A stretch of 64,000 bases of DNA from Desmodesmus armatus (lineage: Eukaryota > Chlorophyta > Chlorophyceae > Sphaeropleales > Scenedesmaceae). Shown piece by piece: positions 18,601-31,504 of the stretch (the first letter of the stretch is position 1; the number at the start of each line of letters is the position of its first letter). Under the pieces are notes generated by a model. It was given only the letters and a program-made list of their open reading frames with translations. It did not search any database and was not told the DNA's origin. The DNA lies in contig VIIQ02000103.1 of NCBI GenBank assembly GCA_007449985.2, positions 62,001 to 126,000 of the forward strand. Reading direction: 5' to 3'. Made by a program: the position numbers and the translations under genes.

Positions 18601-21600
18601 ACCAGCATGTTGCGCGAGTTATGTCTCATATTGCGCGGCAGCAACTGGGGCAAAAACTTGACAACAACACGTGCACGTGTACAATATGCAATGCCGCTGT
18701 GCATTATCGAAACAAAACAGGAGGCGCCTGCTGCAGTGCGATGCAAGCAGCATGCCGTCCGGGCCGTACAGCCACTCTAAAAAGTGAATGGGCATGGGCA
18801 GTGCCTGCAGCATACACACATTCCCGCTGCCCCTCTCACCTGTTGCAGTGTGTAGTGCTTGCTGAACACTGCTGCCTCCATGACCTGCGGCCTACCCAGT
18901 GTGAGGGTGCCTGTCTTGTCAAAAATGACGGTGTTCACATTATTGCCCCGCTCCAACGCATCACCACCTGACAGGCAGACAGGACAACGGCAAGCACACA
19001 ATCAAAATGTTTGGAAACCAACCAACCAACACTGCCAACACTGCCACCACAGCGATAACACATCTTCTCGACAACACGCCTGGCAACAAGCCTTTCCAGC
19101 CAACACCCATGCAGCCAACACATGCGGCTCCTCTCCTGCAGTCCATCAGAGCTTCCCAGCCCCTCTCACCCTTGATGAGGATGCCCAGCTGAGCACCCAC
19201 TCCAGTGCCCACCATGACAGCGGTGGGTGTGGCCAGGCCCAGGGCGCAGGGGCAGGCAATGACCAGCACCGCAATGCCAAACAGCAGCGCAAACAGGAAG
19301 GGGGTGTGGCCCATGGGCAGCCAGGAGTCGGGAAAGGCATGGGTCTTGCCGGCAATGTACCTGCAAGGAAGAAAAAACACCCACGGGGTTGGCAGACACC
19401 CAGCAAGCTTGTACCAACCATCACTGTTGTCCTCAAAAGTAACCGCCAATGTTGAATCAAGGGTTTGAAGCAGGGAGGTACGAGGTGAGTGCATCAGCAG
19501 GAGGCACATGTCAACAGGCACGTTTGCTGCCTGGGGCAGGGCACCGAACTGCCAACACCACAACCCATACAATGCAGGCACTGCTGAATTTGGGCTGAAT
19601 CATTAAGGATTGAAGCTGTCTAGTAATTCCTGGTGATGGTGGAGCCAGCAGCATATCACACAGATGCACAGCTACAGCTACCGCAACAGCCACCCCCGGC
19701 CCTCACCATGTGGTCCATGTCAGGAGGGCAAGCCCCACCACCAGAGGTACGAAGATGCTGGCCACATAGTCTGCATAGGCCTGAATTGGTGCCTTGCTCA
19801 GCTGCGCGCGCTCCACCAGGCGGACAATCTGCGACAGCACGGTGTCGGCACCCACCCTGGTGGCCTGCATGATCAGGGCGTTGCCTGGGGCAGGAAGGGG
19901 AGAGGGCAGGGAGGGGAGAGGATGGACAGAGAAGTTGGGATGGGTGAAAGAAGCCAGGATGCGATGCGCAGGCAACACAGTCAGCTGTATGCAGCACCCC
20001 CACCCCCTGTTGTTGCTGACAGCATCCAGAGGAGCTCCAGGCAGGCATCACCCTGCAGGCAACCTCTCAATATTTCTTCAGCCAATCAGCACACACCTGT
20101 GTTGATGGTGCCTCCTATGAGTGTGTCTCCCTTCTCCTTCCAAACTGGCTGCGACTCCCCTGTGATCATGGCCTCATTGATGTAGGAGGAACCAACCACC
20201 AGCTGGCCGTCAGCAGGGATACGACCACCGGGCAGCACCTGGTGCAGGCAGCAGCACAAACACCATCCATTCATCTGTGAATGTGTGTATATTCTGTAGG
20301 ATCGCATGCTAGCTAGCATGGCATGCATGCTACATGGTATGCCCTATGCTTACACAACTAGACGCAAACCTGAAGTAGAATGCAGTCCCTAGCCACACAC
20401 GCCACCTACATCCTCGGGTCGGCAAAACAAACACATGCACATCATGCTCTGTCGACCGTTTGTGTAGCCCATCTGACTAAACCCAGGGGCCGTCCCTTTA
20501 TACTGTACTCAACTTTTCTCCCCATCAGCACAGCGCTTCCTGTGCGTCTCACCCTTCCCACCCCTCACCCCTCCTCTCCCTCTTCCCACCCCGCTTCCCA
20601 TCCACACACCCTACAACCACAGCTTCTGTCCTCCACGACCCACCTCTCAACCCCCCCCCCCCCCCCGGTCCTCCCTCCTCCTCTCTTTCCCAAGGTAGTA
20701 GTACCTTGAGCAGGTCTCCATGGTGCACCAGCCTGCTGCTGATGGTCTGCTCCGCCACCACCCTGCTGTCCCCATCCAGCTCCACCACCACCGCAGACTC
20801 AGGAGCCAGGCTCATCAGTGCCTGAATGGCCTCACTGGTCTTGCCCTTGGCCTGACACTCCATGTACTTGCCCAAGATCACTACAGTGATCAGCATCGCA
20901 CTCGTCTCAAAAAAATCCTGCGCACAGAAGCAGCGGCGACAGGGATGCACAGAGCAGAGGGTGGGACGTGAGCGCGAGTGCATGCAGCGTGTGACTTGTA
21001 AACACACCACTGTGTTGTTCATGGGTCTGAAGGAACCAGATGCACGGCCGGTACGTACACGTAGCACCCGTACCTCATGCACCCTACACGTAGCCCCTAA
21101 AAAAACGCACACACCCCTCCTTTATCACAACCGCATCCCCCCCCCCCCGGGGCTCACCGTGGGCACGTAGTGGTGAGCGTCGTGCTGCACCAGCCTGTGG
21201 TGCAACACGCTGATGACGCTGTAGAAGTATGATGCGTCAGTGCCCAGCGCCACCAGCACATCCATGTTGGCTACACCACGACGCAGCGCCTTCCACGCAC
21301 CACGGTGGAACCGCCACCCGATCCAAAACTGCAGTACAGTAGCATGCAACACATGCATGACACGAGGCAGTCAGTTGGTATCGGGCTACCGCCAGACACA
21401 TGCAGGCTCAAGAGTGAACAGCTGGCAGGCAGCGAAGACAATAACAAGCAGGAGAACTGGCGCTGGCTATCACTGCGCAAACATAAAGCAGTGCCGGCTG
21501 AAGCGATGGCGCCATAGGGAAACTAGCCAGGCCCAAGACCACATGCAACTGTGACTTGTTGCGCCCACCCCCCTGCACGGGTGTAGCCAGCACCCACTTG

Positions 21601-22181
21601 AGCAGCTCATCGCAACGAAAGCCCAACACAGGAGCCGCCAGCAATCGATGGAACACTGCAGCACGACACAAACAGCACAGCACTGTGTCACGCACTGCAC
21701 CAGCAACATCCTTTATGCATGGTGTGTTGCAGCTGCCTACATGTATCATAGTATGCCACCCCATGATGCAGCCTCCTGCAGTTGACACCCTTTCAAAATG
21801 CAACCTCAATCTGCCAATCATGTCAGCTACCTACACAGGACCCCCATTCCCACTGGATCCTACCGCATCGTAACCTTGCTCCGCATGCACCCAATTACCA
21901 CCCCGCACATGTTTTGATGCCACCTGTGTCATGTCCCCCCCCCCCCCCCCCCCGGCACAACACAGGCAATCACCACCTCCCTTACAACTAGCAAACTACA
22001 CAGCTATTGCCCGCAAAAGTACCCTGGCACCTGACATCAACGCAATTGTTCACCTATCCTTGCAGAACCATCCTTGCAGCGCAATCTTCTGGTGTGCACC
22101 GCATGACCTCCCTCTCCCGGCCCCCGCACCTGGCCACATGGGCAGCACCATGGACAGCTGCAAGCTCCAGCCCCTGACCCC

Positions 22182-22231
<50 letters not shown>

Positions 22232-22824
22232 ACACGGACACAGATACACCACAAATCCCCCACATTCCAAATTCATGTGAAGGACATGAATGAGCGTGTT
22301 TTCAAAAGCAACCCATCCAAGACTGCTGTCTTGGGCCTTGCCATGCTGTGGCTGCTGCATGTGCCAGCTCGCCTGGCCACATGGGCAGCGCCATGGACAG
22401 CATGAACACCGGCACCGTAAACACCATGGCCATCAGGAACAGCACCCCACACCCCCCCCCTTCACACCCACCCACCCCACCCTGCCCCACCAAAACCTCG
22501 GCCATGCCCCACACCCAGCAACCCGCCGCCGCACATGTAAGCCTATGCTACTTGCGTCTGTGCCATGCCCCCCTCCCCACACGCACACAATCTGGTGTGC
22601 GCAGCATGCCCTCCCTCTCCCTTTCACCCCCACCTGGCTGCATGGGCAGCCCCATGGACAGCATGAACGCAGGCACCGTAAACACCATATCAACTTATGT
22701 GTGCTGTCAGGGCCTTGCCAGTCATCACCCTCTCAATATCCTCACCTGGCCACACGGGCAGCACCATTGACAGCATGAACACGGGCACTGTGAACACCAG
22801 CGCCATCAGGAACAGCACCCCCCC

Positions 22825-22875
<51 letters not shown>

Positions 22876-25863
22876 GCGCCCTGCCCCACCAAACCCCCAC
22901 AACCGCCAGCCCGCCGCCGCACATGTAAGTGTACGCTGGTGTGCGCAGCACGCCCTCCCCCGCCCCCCTCACCTGGCCACATGGGCAGCACCATAGACAG
23001 CATGAACACAGGCACCGTAAACACCATGGCCATCAGGAACAGCTGCCTCCAGGCCCGCAGCTCCTCAGCATGCTCAGCAGCACCCCTGTTGCTGCTGCAC
23101 TCATCCAGCAGCGACGCTTCAAACCCAGCTGCGGTCACAGCATCAATGAAGGCACGAGGCCCCGTGCTGGTGGGGTTGTACCAGATCTGCGCGCAGCGAC
23201 AACAGCACGCACACACATTTCATCAGCTGGTCACAAACTCACTGCTTCTTCAGATTCTTGATTCCCTGCAATCGCAGTTGAGCACTCCGCCCCAGCAGAG
23301 AACCAAGCCCGTGCTGCAGCTTGAGTGCAAAATGGCCACACAGCATGACAGCTGACATGCTCCCCAAAAAAAGGCGCCACTCCTTACCCCCAAGCAGCTG
23401 TGTGCCATGCCCCCCACACCCACCTGCGCCTTCCTGGTCTGAGTGCCCCCCCCCCTTCCTCTAAGCAGGGAGCCATCCCACGTTACATGGCGAAAGCCAA
23501 CGAATTCCTGTGCAACTGCTGCACTCACCGACCATCACTCCTGCTGTACACCCAGCCCCCCCCCCCCCCCCAAACACAGTCATGCCCCACACACACACCT
23601 GCGCTTTGCCGGTCACCACGCTGACATCTGCCGCCGACACACCGGGCACCGCCCTCAGTGCTGACTCCACGCTGCTGCTGCATGCGCTGCAGGTCATGCC
23701 CGCCACCGCTAGCACCGCCTCCTCCTGGCCCGCTGTGGCCAGCAGGTGTGCGTCAAAGCCCATGTCCTCCACTGCACTGACCAGCGCGTCAGGGGTCAGC
23801 ACAGCACTGCTGTACGTCACCTCAGCCTCACCCTGGGGGGGAGGGAGTGAGAAGGGGTGGGTGGGTGGGCGGGGGGATGAGGGAAGAGGGGGAAGATGGT
23901 GAGAAGGAGCAGAAGGAGGGGGAGTAAGTGAGGAGGCATGTGGAGTGGGCGCCTGGTGAGGAGTGACAGCAAGTACCGATGTTGTGTGGCGAGCAGGGGT
24001 GAGTCAAAGCCCATGTCTTCAACTGCGCTGACGAGCACATCAGGGGTCAGCACAGCACTGCTGTACGTTACCTCAGCCTCACCCTGGGGGGGGGGAGGGC
24101 AAGAGGAGGAAAAGGGGGAAGAGGTGTGACCCAGCAGGAGTAGAGCGGAGTGAGTGAGGAGGCGTGTGGAGTGGGCACCTGATGAAAGGTGATACCAAGT
24201 AAAGGGTTTGTGCTGATTAGAGTATGTGTGTCAACTGGCAACAATGACAGCAGAATGGGTCACAAGTAGGTGCGACCAGGGGCTATCAAATGAAGTGCAT
24301 CCAGTGCCTTTGCCAGCAGATAGGCTGTGCAGTGCCACCCCGCCCTGCCCACCTGTGTGAGGGCCACTGCTGCATGAGTGACGCCAGGCAGGGCCATCAG
24401 GCCACGCTCCACTGCACCTGAGCACGCCCCACACGTCATGCCACCAACATGCAGCCGAGCAACCTGAAGAAGCAGCAGCAACAACATCACACAGCACAAG
24501 GCAACCCTCAGCAGGCTCCAGGGCGCCCCATGGTACAGCCTGCGTGTACGGCTCTTTCGTTGCCCATGCCACACCAGTGCCAGTTGCTCGTCTGGCTCTT
24601 GGGGTCTACTGTGTGCTGAAGATACCGTCCTGGTCACTGCTGTTGCTCGTGACTGTCATAGTATCCATTCCCTCTGCGCTGCTGCTGCCAAACATCCAAA
24701 ACCCTGCCAGCCTGCTGCATCCTCCTCCCCCTCCCCTTCTGCTGCTGCTGCTGGAGATATACACGCCTGTTGTGCAATTGTCGCCCCTGCTGCTGAGCTG
24801 TGTGTCGCGCACCTGGAGCCTGTTGGTGTCCGTGTCTTCTGCATCCACATTGTGAACTGACTGCAGCCTGCAATCAAAGCCACAGTCATCCACTGCTGCC
24901 ACCAGCTGCTCAGGACTAGACACTGAATTCTCAAAGTGGACCTGTGACAATCAACAGCAACGCATAGTACAGTGTCAGCACAGAATCAGCACTGCTGGTT
25001 CTTACTTTACACAGATATGCAGCTGTATATGATCAGCATCAAGTTCACTAGCTTTGCTAGCGCTGCTCCTATGCAAACACGAGCACAAACCCCACACAGG
25101 GCGCCAACAATCAGCTCTGCTACTAGCAGCTAAGGTCCTGAGAGCAGCTGCTGCCGGCCATCACATCCAGGGGGTGTGATTCTGCTGTCTCAAGTTTGAT
25201 TCCACCCGATAGAACACAGCTGGGGTGCCCCAGACACACCTCTGCTGTGTGACGCAGCAGCGACACCTCAACTTTGCTGACACCAGGGAAATCTCTGCAG
25301 CAGAACAAGGCAGCACAAGTGATGTAGGTGCTGGACTCCTGCTGCTTCGCTGCAAAGAGGCTGCGCTCCTGCACGCAATCTGCATGTCAGGATGGAGGCC
25401 ACCCTCCCACACCCTTTGTGCATACTGCCTGTCTGCTGCTGGAAGATAATTGCACTGCCATCGCTGCACATGACCAGCAAAGGCTGCATCTCACTGCTAT
25501 GGTGTACGGCTGTGCATGTTGATGCTGCGCGTACAGCATCACGCAGTGCATGGCATGATAGCCCACTGGCCCAAGGTGACTGCCCGCTGCCCGTGCCTAC
25601 CTGAGGGCTTGCTCCACTGCTGAGGTGCATGCAGAGCACGTCATGCCCTGGACTGACAGCTGCACCGAACAAAAAAGCGGGAACGTTGTCAGATCTGCTC
25701 ACTGAGTCAGACACCACTGGGTGTGCAGAGGTCTCATAACGCTCACCAGGGCACATGCTGTCCCAGCCCGCGAGCCACTTGCATGAGCAAGCTCTGACTC
25801 TGCTACTCTGTGGTACTGCTGTCCATTGCGCCACTTCAGCAGGTTCTGCAGCCTCGTCCACAT
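15677..25863 (-). CDS. Copper-transporting P1B-type ATPase (HMA7/RAN1/ATP7-like)
   Basis: Exports Cu(I) across a membrane (Golgi/secretory in relatives) using ATP. 18 exons, minus strand: 25863-25747, 25659-25601, 25294-25240, 24941-24813, 24463-24353, 23832-23599, 23186-22973, 21655-21573, 21328-21158, 20917-20705, 20238-20097, 19884-19707, 19360-19170, 18967-18840, 18550-17834, 17531-17205, 16896-16653, 15987-15677. Total 3624 nt, 1207 aa, in frame. Three HMA domains have GMTCxxC motifs (C47/C50, C131/C134, C205/C208). Also seen: ion-binding [11 protein letters not shown] (CPC 605-607), DKTGT (D649), [14 protein letters not shown] (1079-1086), MMYN and MVFSS in the last helices. CPC plus YN plus MxxSS is the P1B-1 copper signature. 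Oddities: a ~200-aa His-rich insert in the nucleotide-binding domain (exon 15), and exon 8 ending ATPVQ next to GGGGGGT rather than a plain GT donor. The first exon is the least certain. Confidence 0.93.
22128..22817 (-). repeat. Four tandem copies of the TM1-encoding tail of ATPase exon 7
   Basis: Besides the real exon 7 end (22973-23045), copies of its last ~40-75 nt lie at 22744-22817, 22632-22690, 22371-22445 and 22128-22165. They translate as variants of [19 protein letters not shown], the first membrane segment. Each copy keeps the splice-donor context (GGCCAG|GT; the 22371 copy has GC instead of GT) and the following intron start (GTGTGCGCAGCAYGCCCTCC on the plus strand), so the repeated unit is exon tail plus intron head, about 110-260 bp. 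None has its own acceptor and full exon body. Confidence 0.85.
22175..22240 (+). repeat. Poly-C tract followed by CA repeat in ATPase intron 7
   Basis: About 35 consecutive C at 22183-22217, then (CA)n to 22234. A longer (CA)n tract lies at 22828-22874. These sit between the exon-tail copies. Similar C runs occur in other ATPase introns (20649-20666, 21937-21954). Confidence 0.9.
23977..24083 (-). pseudogene. Duplicated 5' part of ATPase exon 6, inside intron 5
   Basis: This stretch encodes [20 protein letters not shown] and on to [12 protein letters not shown], almost identical to the start of exon 6 at 23832 ([20 protein letters not shown]...). The spacing is 251 bp and the flanking poly-G intron sequence is also shared, so the duplication covers the intron end, acceptor and exon head. 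The best donor after it (CG|GTACTTG at 23976) would give 107 nt, which does not keep frame. It is therefore probably a relic or a regulated poison exon rather than an in-frame alternative. Confidence 0.75.
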
Positions 25864-27369
25864 TGTGAAGTGGGAGGGGCACAGTGCTGTGCTGCTGCTG
25901 TTCCTGTTCTGAACGAGCAGCCGGTGATCAGAGCCGCTTCTGTCGCACGTCTGGTTCAAACGTCATATTAAAAACACGAATGCACGATACCAGCGCCTTA
26001 AAACTGCTGCTGGGGGGCCCAAGACTGAGACGTGTACAAACAGCCGGGCTTGACTGGCCACTCCCCTGGTGGCTGCTTGAACGTTCCTCTGTCAAGACGA
26101 AAACTTTGGTAGGGCACAGGTAACAAAGAACTTGACCTGTATCACACTGTCAGGGGACAAAGTGACTTTGTGCCAGTATGTTATCGAACACACAATGCTC
26201 CTGAAATGCGGGGTAAAATACCAAGAACCATTGGCTACTTTGCCTCTGATGTGTTTTGAGTGTGGGCCAGGGGCAGGGTGACAGGCAGGTGACTGGAAGG
26301 GCCACCCAACATGGCCCAGGCCCTACTGAAGCTGGTAAGCGGGAATTTACCCTCAGAATTCGCACACGCCGACTCCATACCACCTCTTTCAGTCGATTTG
26401 CGTTCAGACAAGCGTTCATGTTCATGTCCATGCGCCTTGTGACCTTGCACAGCAGGCCACCTGCTCATGGCACCTGACCATGACCAGCGCAGGCCATGCT
26501 GGCCAAGAGGGCTGGCTGTGCAGCCACAAGAGGGAACATATGCCTCCCCCCCCCCCCCCCCTGCTCGCGCGGTCCACTCACAAGCCCGCTCGTGCCGCCC
26601 CCCTGCTTGGGGAGGTGGGCCCCTTGGCTACCCCACCACCATGGCATTTGGTGTCCGCAGTCGTGGTGGGAGTCTAGTCGTCATCACACGCACCAAACAG
26701 GACATCGGCTGAGTGAGGAGGTTCCTGAAAATTTTTCTTTTTTCAGGGGAGGGCCAATGCAGTCACCGAACACTCTACGCCTGGCAGCTCTTGACACGAT
26801 CTTCAAAGAATATATCAGGCAGAACCTACCAGCAAGCACTGCAGATTCAGATGTACCCATAAGCGTTTGACCACGCATCCCCAAGTACATGCGGGTGCCT
26901 GGGTGACCACAGCTGGATGTCGTGGAGACAGGCTGGAAGGGATCCGCCGGATCGGCAGTGTCTTTGTGTGAGCATGGCAGCAGCTGGTGCGTGCATGTTG
27001 TGGAACATACAGTGTTGCATATTTGGCAGTGAGCATGTTGCGTCATGGTGCTGAGGCTGTGAATCCACAGGCCGTTGGTTCACCAGCCTGACGCTGTGCA
27101 GGGACTGTCTCGTATGACAGGCTGTTCGGACTGCAGGGAGGGAGCCCTCTATGCACGTATTTCAGGTGGTTGAGGTCTGGCAGGTCATTCTTCTGCATGT
27201 TTGCATATTTCAGCTTATGCTTGGAGTATATTGAGTTTGGCAAAGGCTTAGTCGTTCATTCCAGGTATGCACCCAGTGCCAGGGCCTTGCCTGTTGCATT
27301 TTCCCTGATTCGTGCACAATGGATCAGCCAAAGTGTAATGCACACCACTGGTGTAAAGTTGACCGCCGT
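25864..27369. other. Intergenic DNA, ATPase upstream region
   Basis: No ORF here shows a recognisable domain. It should contain the ATPase promoter, which reads leftward. A C-run lies at about 26547-26560. Sequence similarity to the second protease unit begins only near 27370. Confidence 0.5.
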
Positions 27370-30300
27370 AAAGTGTATCCAGCAGGGGCTTTTTATAGGG
27401 ACAAATTGTTGCACACGTGGGTGCTTTGGCCAGAATATGGCATGCATTAACACATTGCTTCGCAGGTGCAGCTGGCTGTGCACAAACAACGTGCCTTGCC
27501 TTGCCATGGTATGTGGCAAACAGCACAACTTGTTGAACAACACTCCAATATCACAACACACAACTTCTCGACGCCTTGAAATCACATGCCACACCTCCAA
27601 CAGTGTGTCAAACTATGTTGATCACTGGCCCTGGCAGGGTCACCCTGCCTGTCGCCTGCTGCACAGACGGCGTCAGGTCATAGCAAATACCTGCCTCTCT
27701 TTCATACCCTCCTCCATTCAGTTTGCCACACTGAATGTGCTTTTCCACTAGCACTTGTCCGTGGCACCTGTACAACATCCCCCACTGCCAAACCACATGT
27801 ACAAACATCATGCCAAGCAGCATCCGACATACTCAGCATCACCTGCCCGACAATGCAGCAAGGTTGGATCACGTCATAGTCTGCACACCATCCGGTGCAT
27901 GAATCTGTACAGCAGCAAGCAGCAATGCCAAGCCAAGCCAAGCGTGTGAGCAGCAGCTGGCCTGCGCCGCATACTGTCACAGGCTCAGCACCGTCAGGGC
28001 CAGTGCTGTAGGTTTTGTTGGTAAGTTGACTCCCGGAGTCAAGGCCGAGAGCTGGCCATCAGGCTTGTACAACAGAACTTGGCTGGCCATCAGACTTGTA
28101 CAACAGGACACTCCTCAGAGGCCGAGAGCTGGCCATCAGGCTTGTACAACAACCTCAGTTCTCCTCAATGCCACCTTGCATCATGTAGCAACCAACCTTA
28201 GGCAATCTTAGGCAGGCAGAAAGCGGCTCAGGCAGGGGATGGACACACCGCCAGTGCTCCTGGTGCAGGCATTGCCCTCGTTGACATTCTGGTCCAGCAG
28301 TGAAGGTACAAACAGGTTGTTGACGCACTGACCATTGGATGTGGACTCGCCGCTCACAACTGCAACCAGCAAGTTGGTAGAAGCTGCGTCCACCACAGCG
28401 CCTCCACTGTTGCCGGCGCACAGATCCATCAAGTTTGAGGAGTAAAACCCACTGCTGGTCACCTGCATGCCGTCAGTTGAGCTGCAGGGCAGGGCAAACA
28501 GTGTCAGACAGCAGACACGTGTGAGACAGGGGGTTTGTTTTGACGTGAACGAACCTGCATGTGCACAGACGGTTGAGTGCAGCAGCCTTGCGGGCGAATC
28601 AAGCTCAAACTTTCCTTGACTCCTGGAACTCTGGGACTGTGGTGCTGCGCACTGGCAGCAATTGTGGCAATCAACCGCAATGTGTGCTCCCTACCTGAAT
28701 TGCCTGCAAGCGTTGTACCCACTGCACCCATTCACACCGGCCCTACTGCCAGTGTAGCCGGTAAGGCGGGCACGGGCTTGGCCAGGAGAGGTGTACTGCA
28801 GCACGAAGCGGCACAGCACATCGGCAAACACAGCAACAATGTTCAGCAGGGGAACACGTTCAACGCGGCGCGTCGTTGCGGGGGCTGGCTTGGCTACTAA
28901 CCCTACGGACTGGGGCATCATGCTTCTTGGAGCAGCTGTAGCAGGTGAAGTATCCGGAGGCTGTTGTATTGGAACGTCAAGAGGCTGTGTACAGTTACGT
29001 AGCAGTGCAAAACTCAGAGGCTGTAGCAGTGCAGATCTACCTAGGACTCTCTAGCATTCAGAGGCTGTAGCTGTACAGAGCAGCTCACCTGGGCAGGGAT
29101 GAGAGCAGTGCCTGGCAGGTTGCTTGATGTCCTGAGCACTGCCACATCCCATGCGTTTGGTACGGTAGTAGATGATGAAAACCAGCGTGGTGATCATGTG
29201 ATCGTGTGATCATGTTGGTGACTGTAGTGGTCCGAGCAACACCGCATGTTTGTGAGCCCTGACAGTACACATCGATGGCCCTCGCCCATCCACCCTGAAC
29301 ATGTTAGCGGTAGCAGCATGACAAGTAAACAGCGTCCAGCGAGTCAGCAGTAGACATGGACAGGTGCTCCCTGTTGCATGCATGCATGCACGCGTGCTGA
29401 AGCAGTATGTGTTAACATCATCAGCTACGGTAGCTGCAGTGAAGTGCTGACTGCAAGCGCGGCTGAGAACTGTACCACGACCCCAAATTTGGATAATTCG
29501 CTTTCACTGAAAATGCTCTCAGGGTCTCGCGGGCACTTACGGCAGGCTTGTCATATACACAGTGTCCAGCAGTCGCCAGGCGGTTGTTGCCAACCTTCGC
29601 GGAACTGCAAGAAGCTGCTCTTCCATTTGGGAAGGTGGCCACAATGCGGCAGTGGACGTTGAAGTTGGTTGGAGTAAGACCATTGGCCCCACACACCACT
29701 TGACCACTGATCTCAGCTGGGGGAGTACTACCGTCTGTGAGCACGTTGATGGTGGCGTTGTTGCGGGCCCTCTCAGCCTGCTGGCGGGTGTTGCGGCGGA
29801 GCCTGGCAGTGGGAGCTGCAGCGGCCCGCACGACAACAGAGGTGTGCCGCAGCACAGAGGTTGAAAGGGAACAAGCAGCGCATGCAAGGCCAATGTCAGT
29901 CACAGGGCTTTGCGCAGCAGACACATACCGGCCAACACTGTGCCCTGGCACCTGGCTGCAAACAAACATCTACCGGAAGCGCCAGTGTGTGTGCACACGC
30001 CGTACAATGGCCGGCCCCACCAGTACAGGGCCTGTACAGGCTGAGGTACTACAGGCTGATGTACTGCCTATTGGGCACTACCTAGCCTGAGGCATGCACA
30101 CCATGGCCCATGTGACATGGCTGTTTTGACACACTGGGGATACAAGGGGGGTCCAAAACAGGGATGTCCTACACACTGTGGACAGTGTGACAGGCCTGTT
30201 GTGGTAGCTGCAGGGGCTGATTTGCGGTTGTGCCAAATTCAACCCATGCAGCCATGCAGGTAGAGTCACTAAAGATACTGCAAGCCCTCCAGTGTTGTGT

Positions 30301-30987
30301 TGGTACTCACCACCAGGGCCTCCTGCAGCAGCTGCTGTCGCAGTGTCCACAGTAGGGAGGAGAGCATCCACAGGGTTGACCTCAATGACAATGCTAGGGG
30401 TGTCAAGAGGTGCAGCAGATGCGGCCTGCCAGTGGGGGGATGGGGACCATGCAGGAAAGTGCACATCAAAGGGGTTGACAGGAGACGAGGCAGTTACTAG
30501 AACATGATAATCCAAGGTGGAGACAAGGGGGGCAGGGCAAACCGGCCTGCAACCCTGGCCCAAACCTGGCCCGCTATGTGGTGGAGGCCAAACGTCGACA
30601 TACTTGGCTGGCATGCACGCCGCACGGCTGAACAATCACCGTCGCCGATGTAGAGCAGGTGCTGCAGCTGCTGCAGCTAGCAGGCACATGAACTTTCCAG
30701 CAACCGGCCCATCCAACCACCTACCTCGAGGGGCACCACATCCTCGGCCTGCGCCACTGCGGCGAATGCACCTGCAAACGTGCGACAATAGCAGATGTAC
30801 ACGTTCAGTCTCAAGCACAAGCTGAAATCTAAAGTGGGACTTCAGCTTCCACCCAGCGTGTGCAAGGTCTACCATATGCATGCTGAGACTCTGACGCATG
30901 ACCATGGAGTAGCTTTCTACTGGTGGAATTGACAGGCGTGTGAGCATTGCTGCTGTTGCTGCTGCCGCCCTCACCGAGCAGGAGAAG

Positions 30988-31206
30988 GCCAAACTTTGCC
31001 CTAAGCCGCAGGCTGTAGGCAAAGTGCTGTTGTCGCTGTGCAGAATCTATGTATGCTGGATGCTCCACACGGTCCAGCTGGGACGTGTGACCGGTCAACG
31101 CTGGACCGTGTGACCTCGAGGCCAATTGCCTATAGTCCCAGCAATTGGCCTGCCTTCTTGTTGCGTTTTTTCCTGGGTAACTGTGTGCTGACATAGCTCT
31201 TCGCTT
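30988..31206 (-). repeat. 219-bp terminal segment of element 1
   Basis: Nearly identical to 36523-36741, the same end of element 2. It contains a hairpin at 30993-31025 (8 bp plus 4 bp of stem, a 3x3 internal loop and a GCA tip) and TTGTCGCTGT at 31030-31039. That decamer is the inverted copy of the element's opposite terminus. Confidence 0.9.
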
Positions 31207-31504
31207 TGCACACAGGCAAGGTTCTCCTTTCGCTAGTCAGATCGAATCGGACGGATCGACGTGTTCGTTCTCAGATGGACTCCAATCTAGTGTCATGGTC
31301 CTATATATGCTACTGTGGAGGCCCCACACGGCAGGCGTGGTCCAGCAGCCAGGAGGCCTTGGCAGCAGCAGCATCAGCAGGCGACTTGGCTGGCGGACTC
31401 GATGGCATTACCTACCGCCCTGTTGGACCATGTATCACGCAGCTGCTACGGACAGACTTCAGCCCATGGGCGGTGAGCTGCACTGGAGTTCACCTGCTGG
31501 GCAT

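Noticed and set aside
30975..31022. Possible protease first exon starting MPTACGLGQSLA
   Set aside because: The sequence belongs to the transposon's 219-bp terminal repeat (also at 36557). The paralogue shows the true exon 1 is MELRKS..., split by the insertion.
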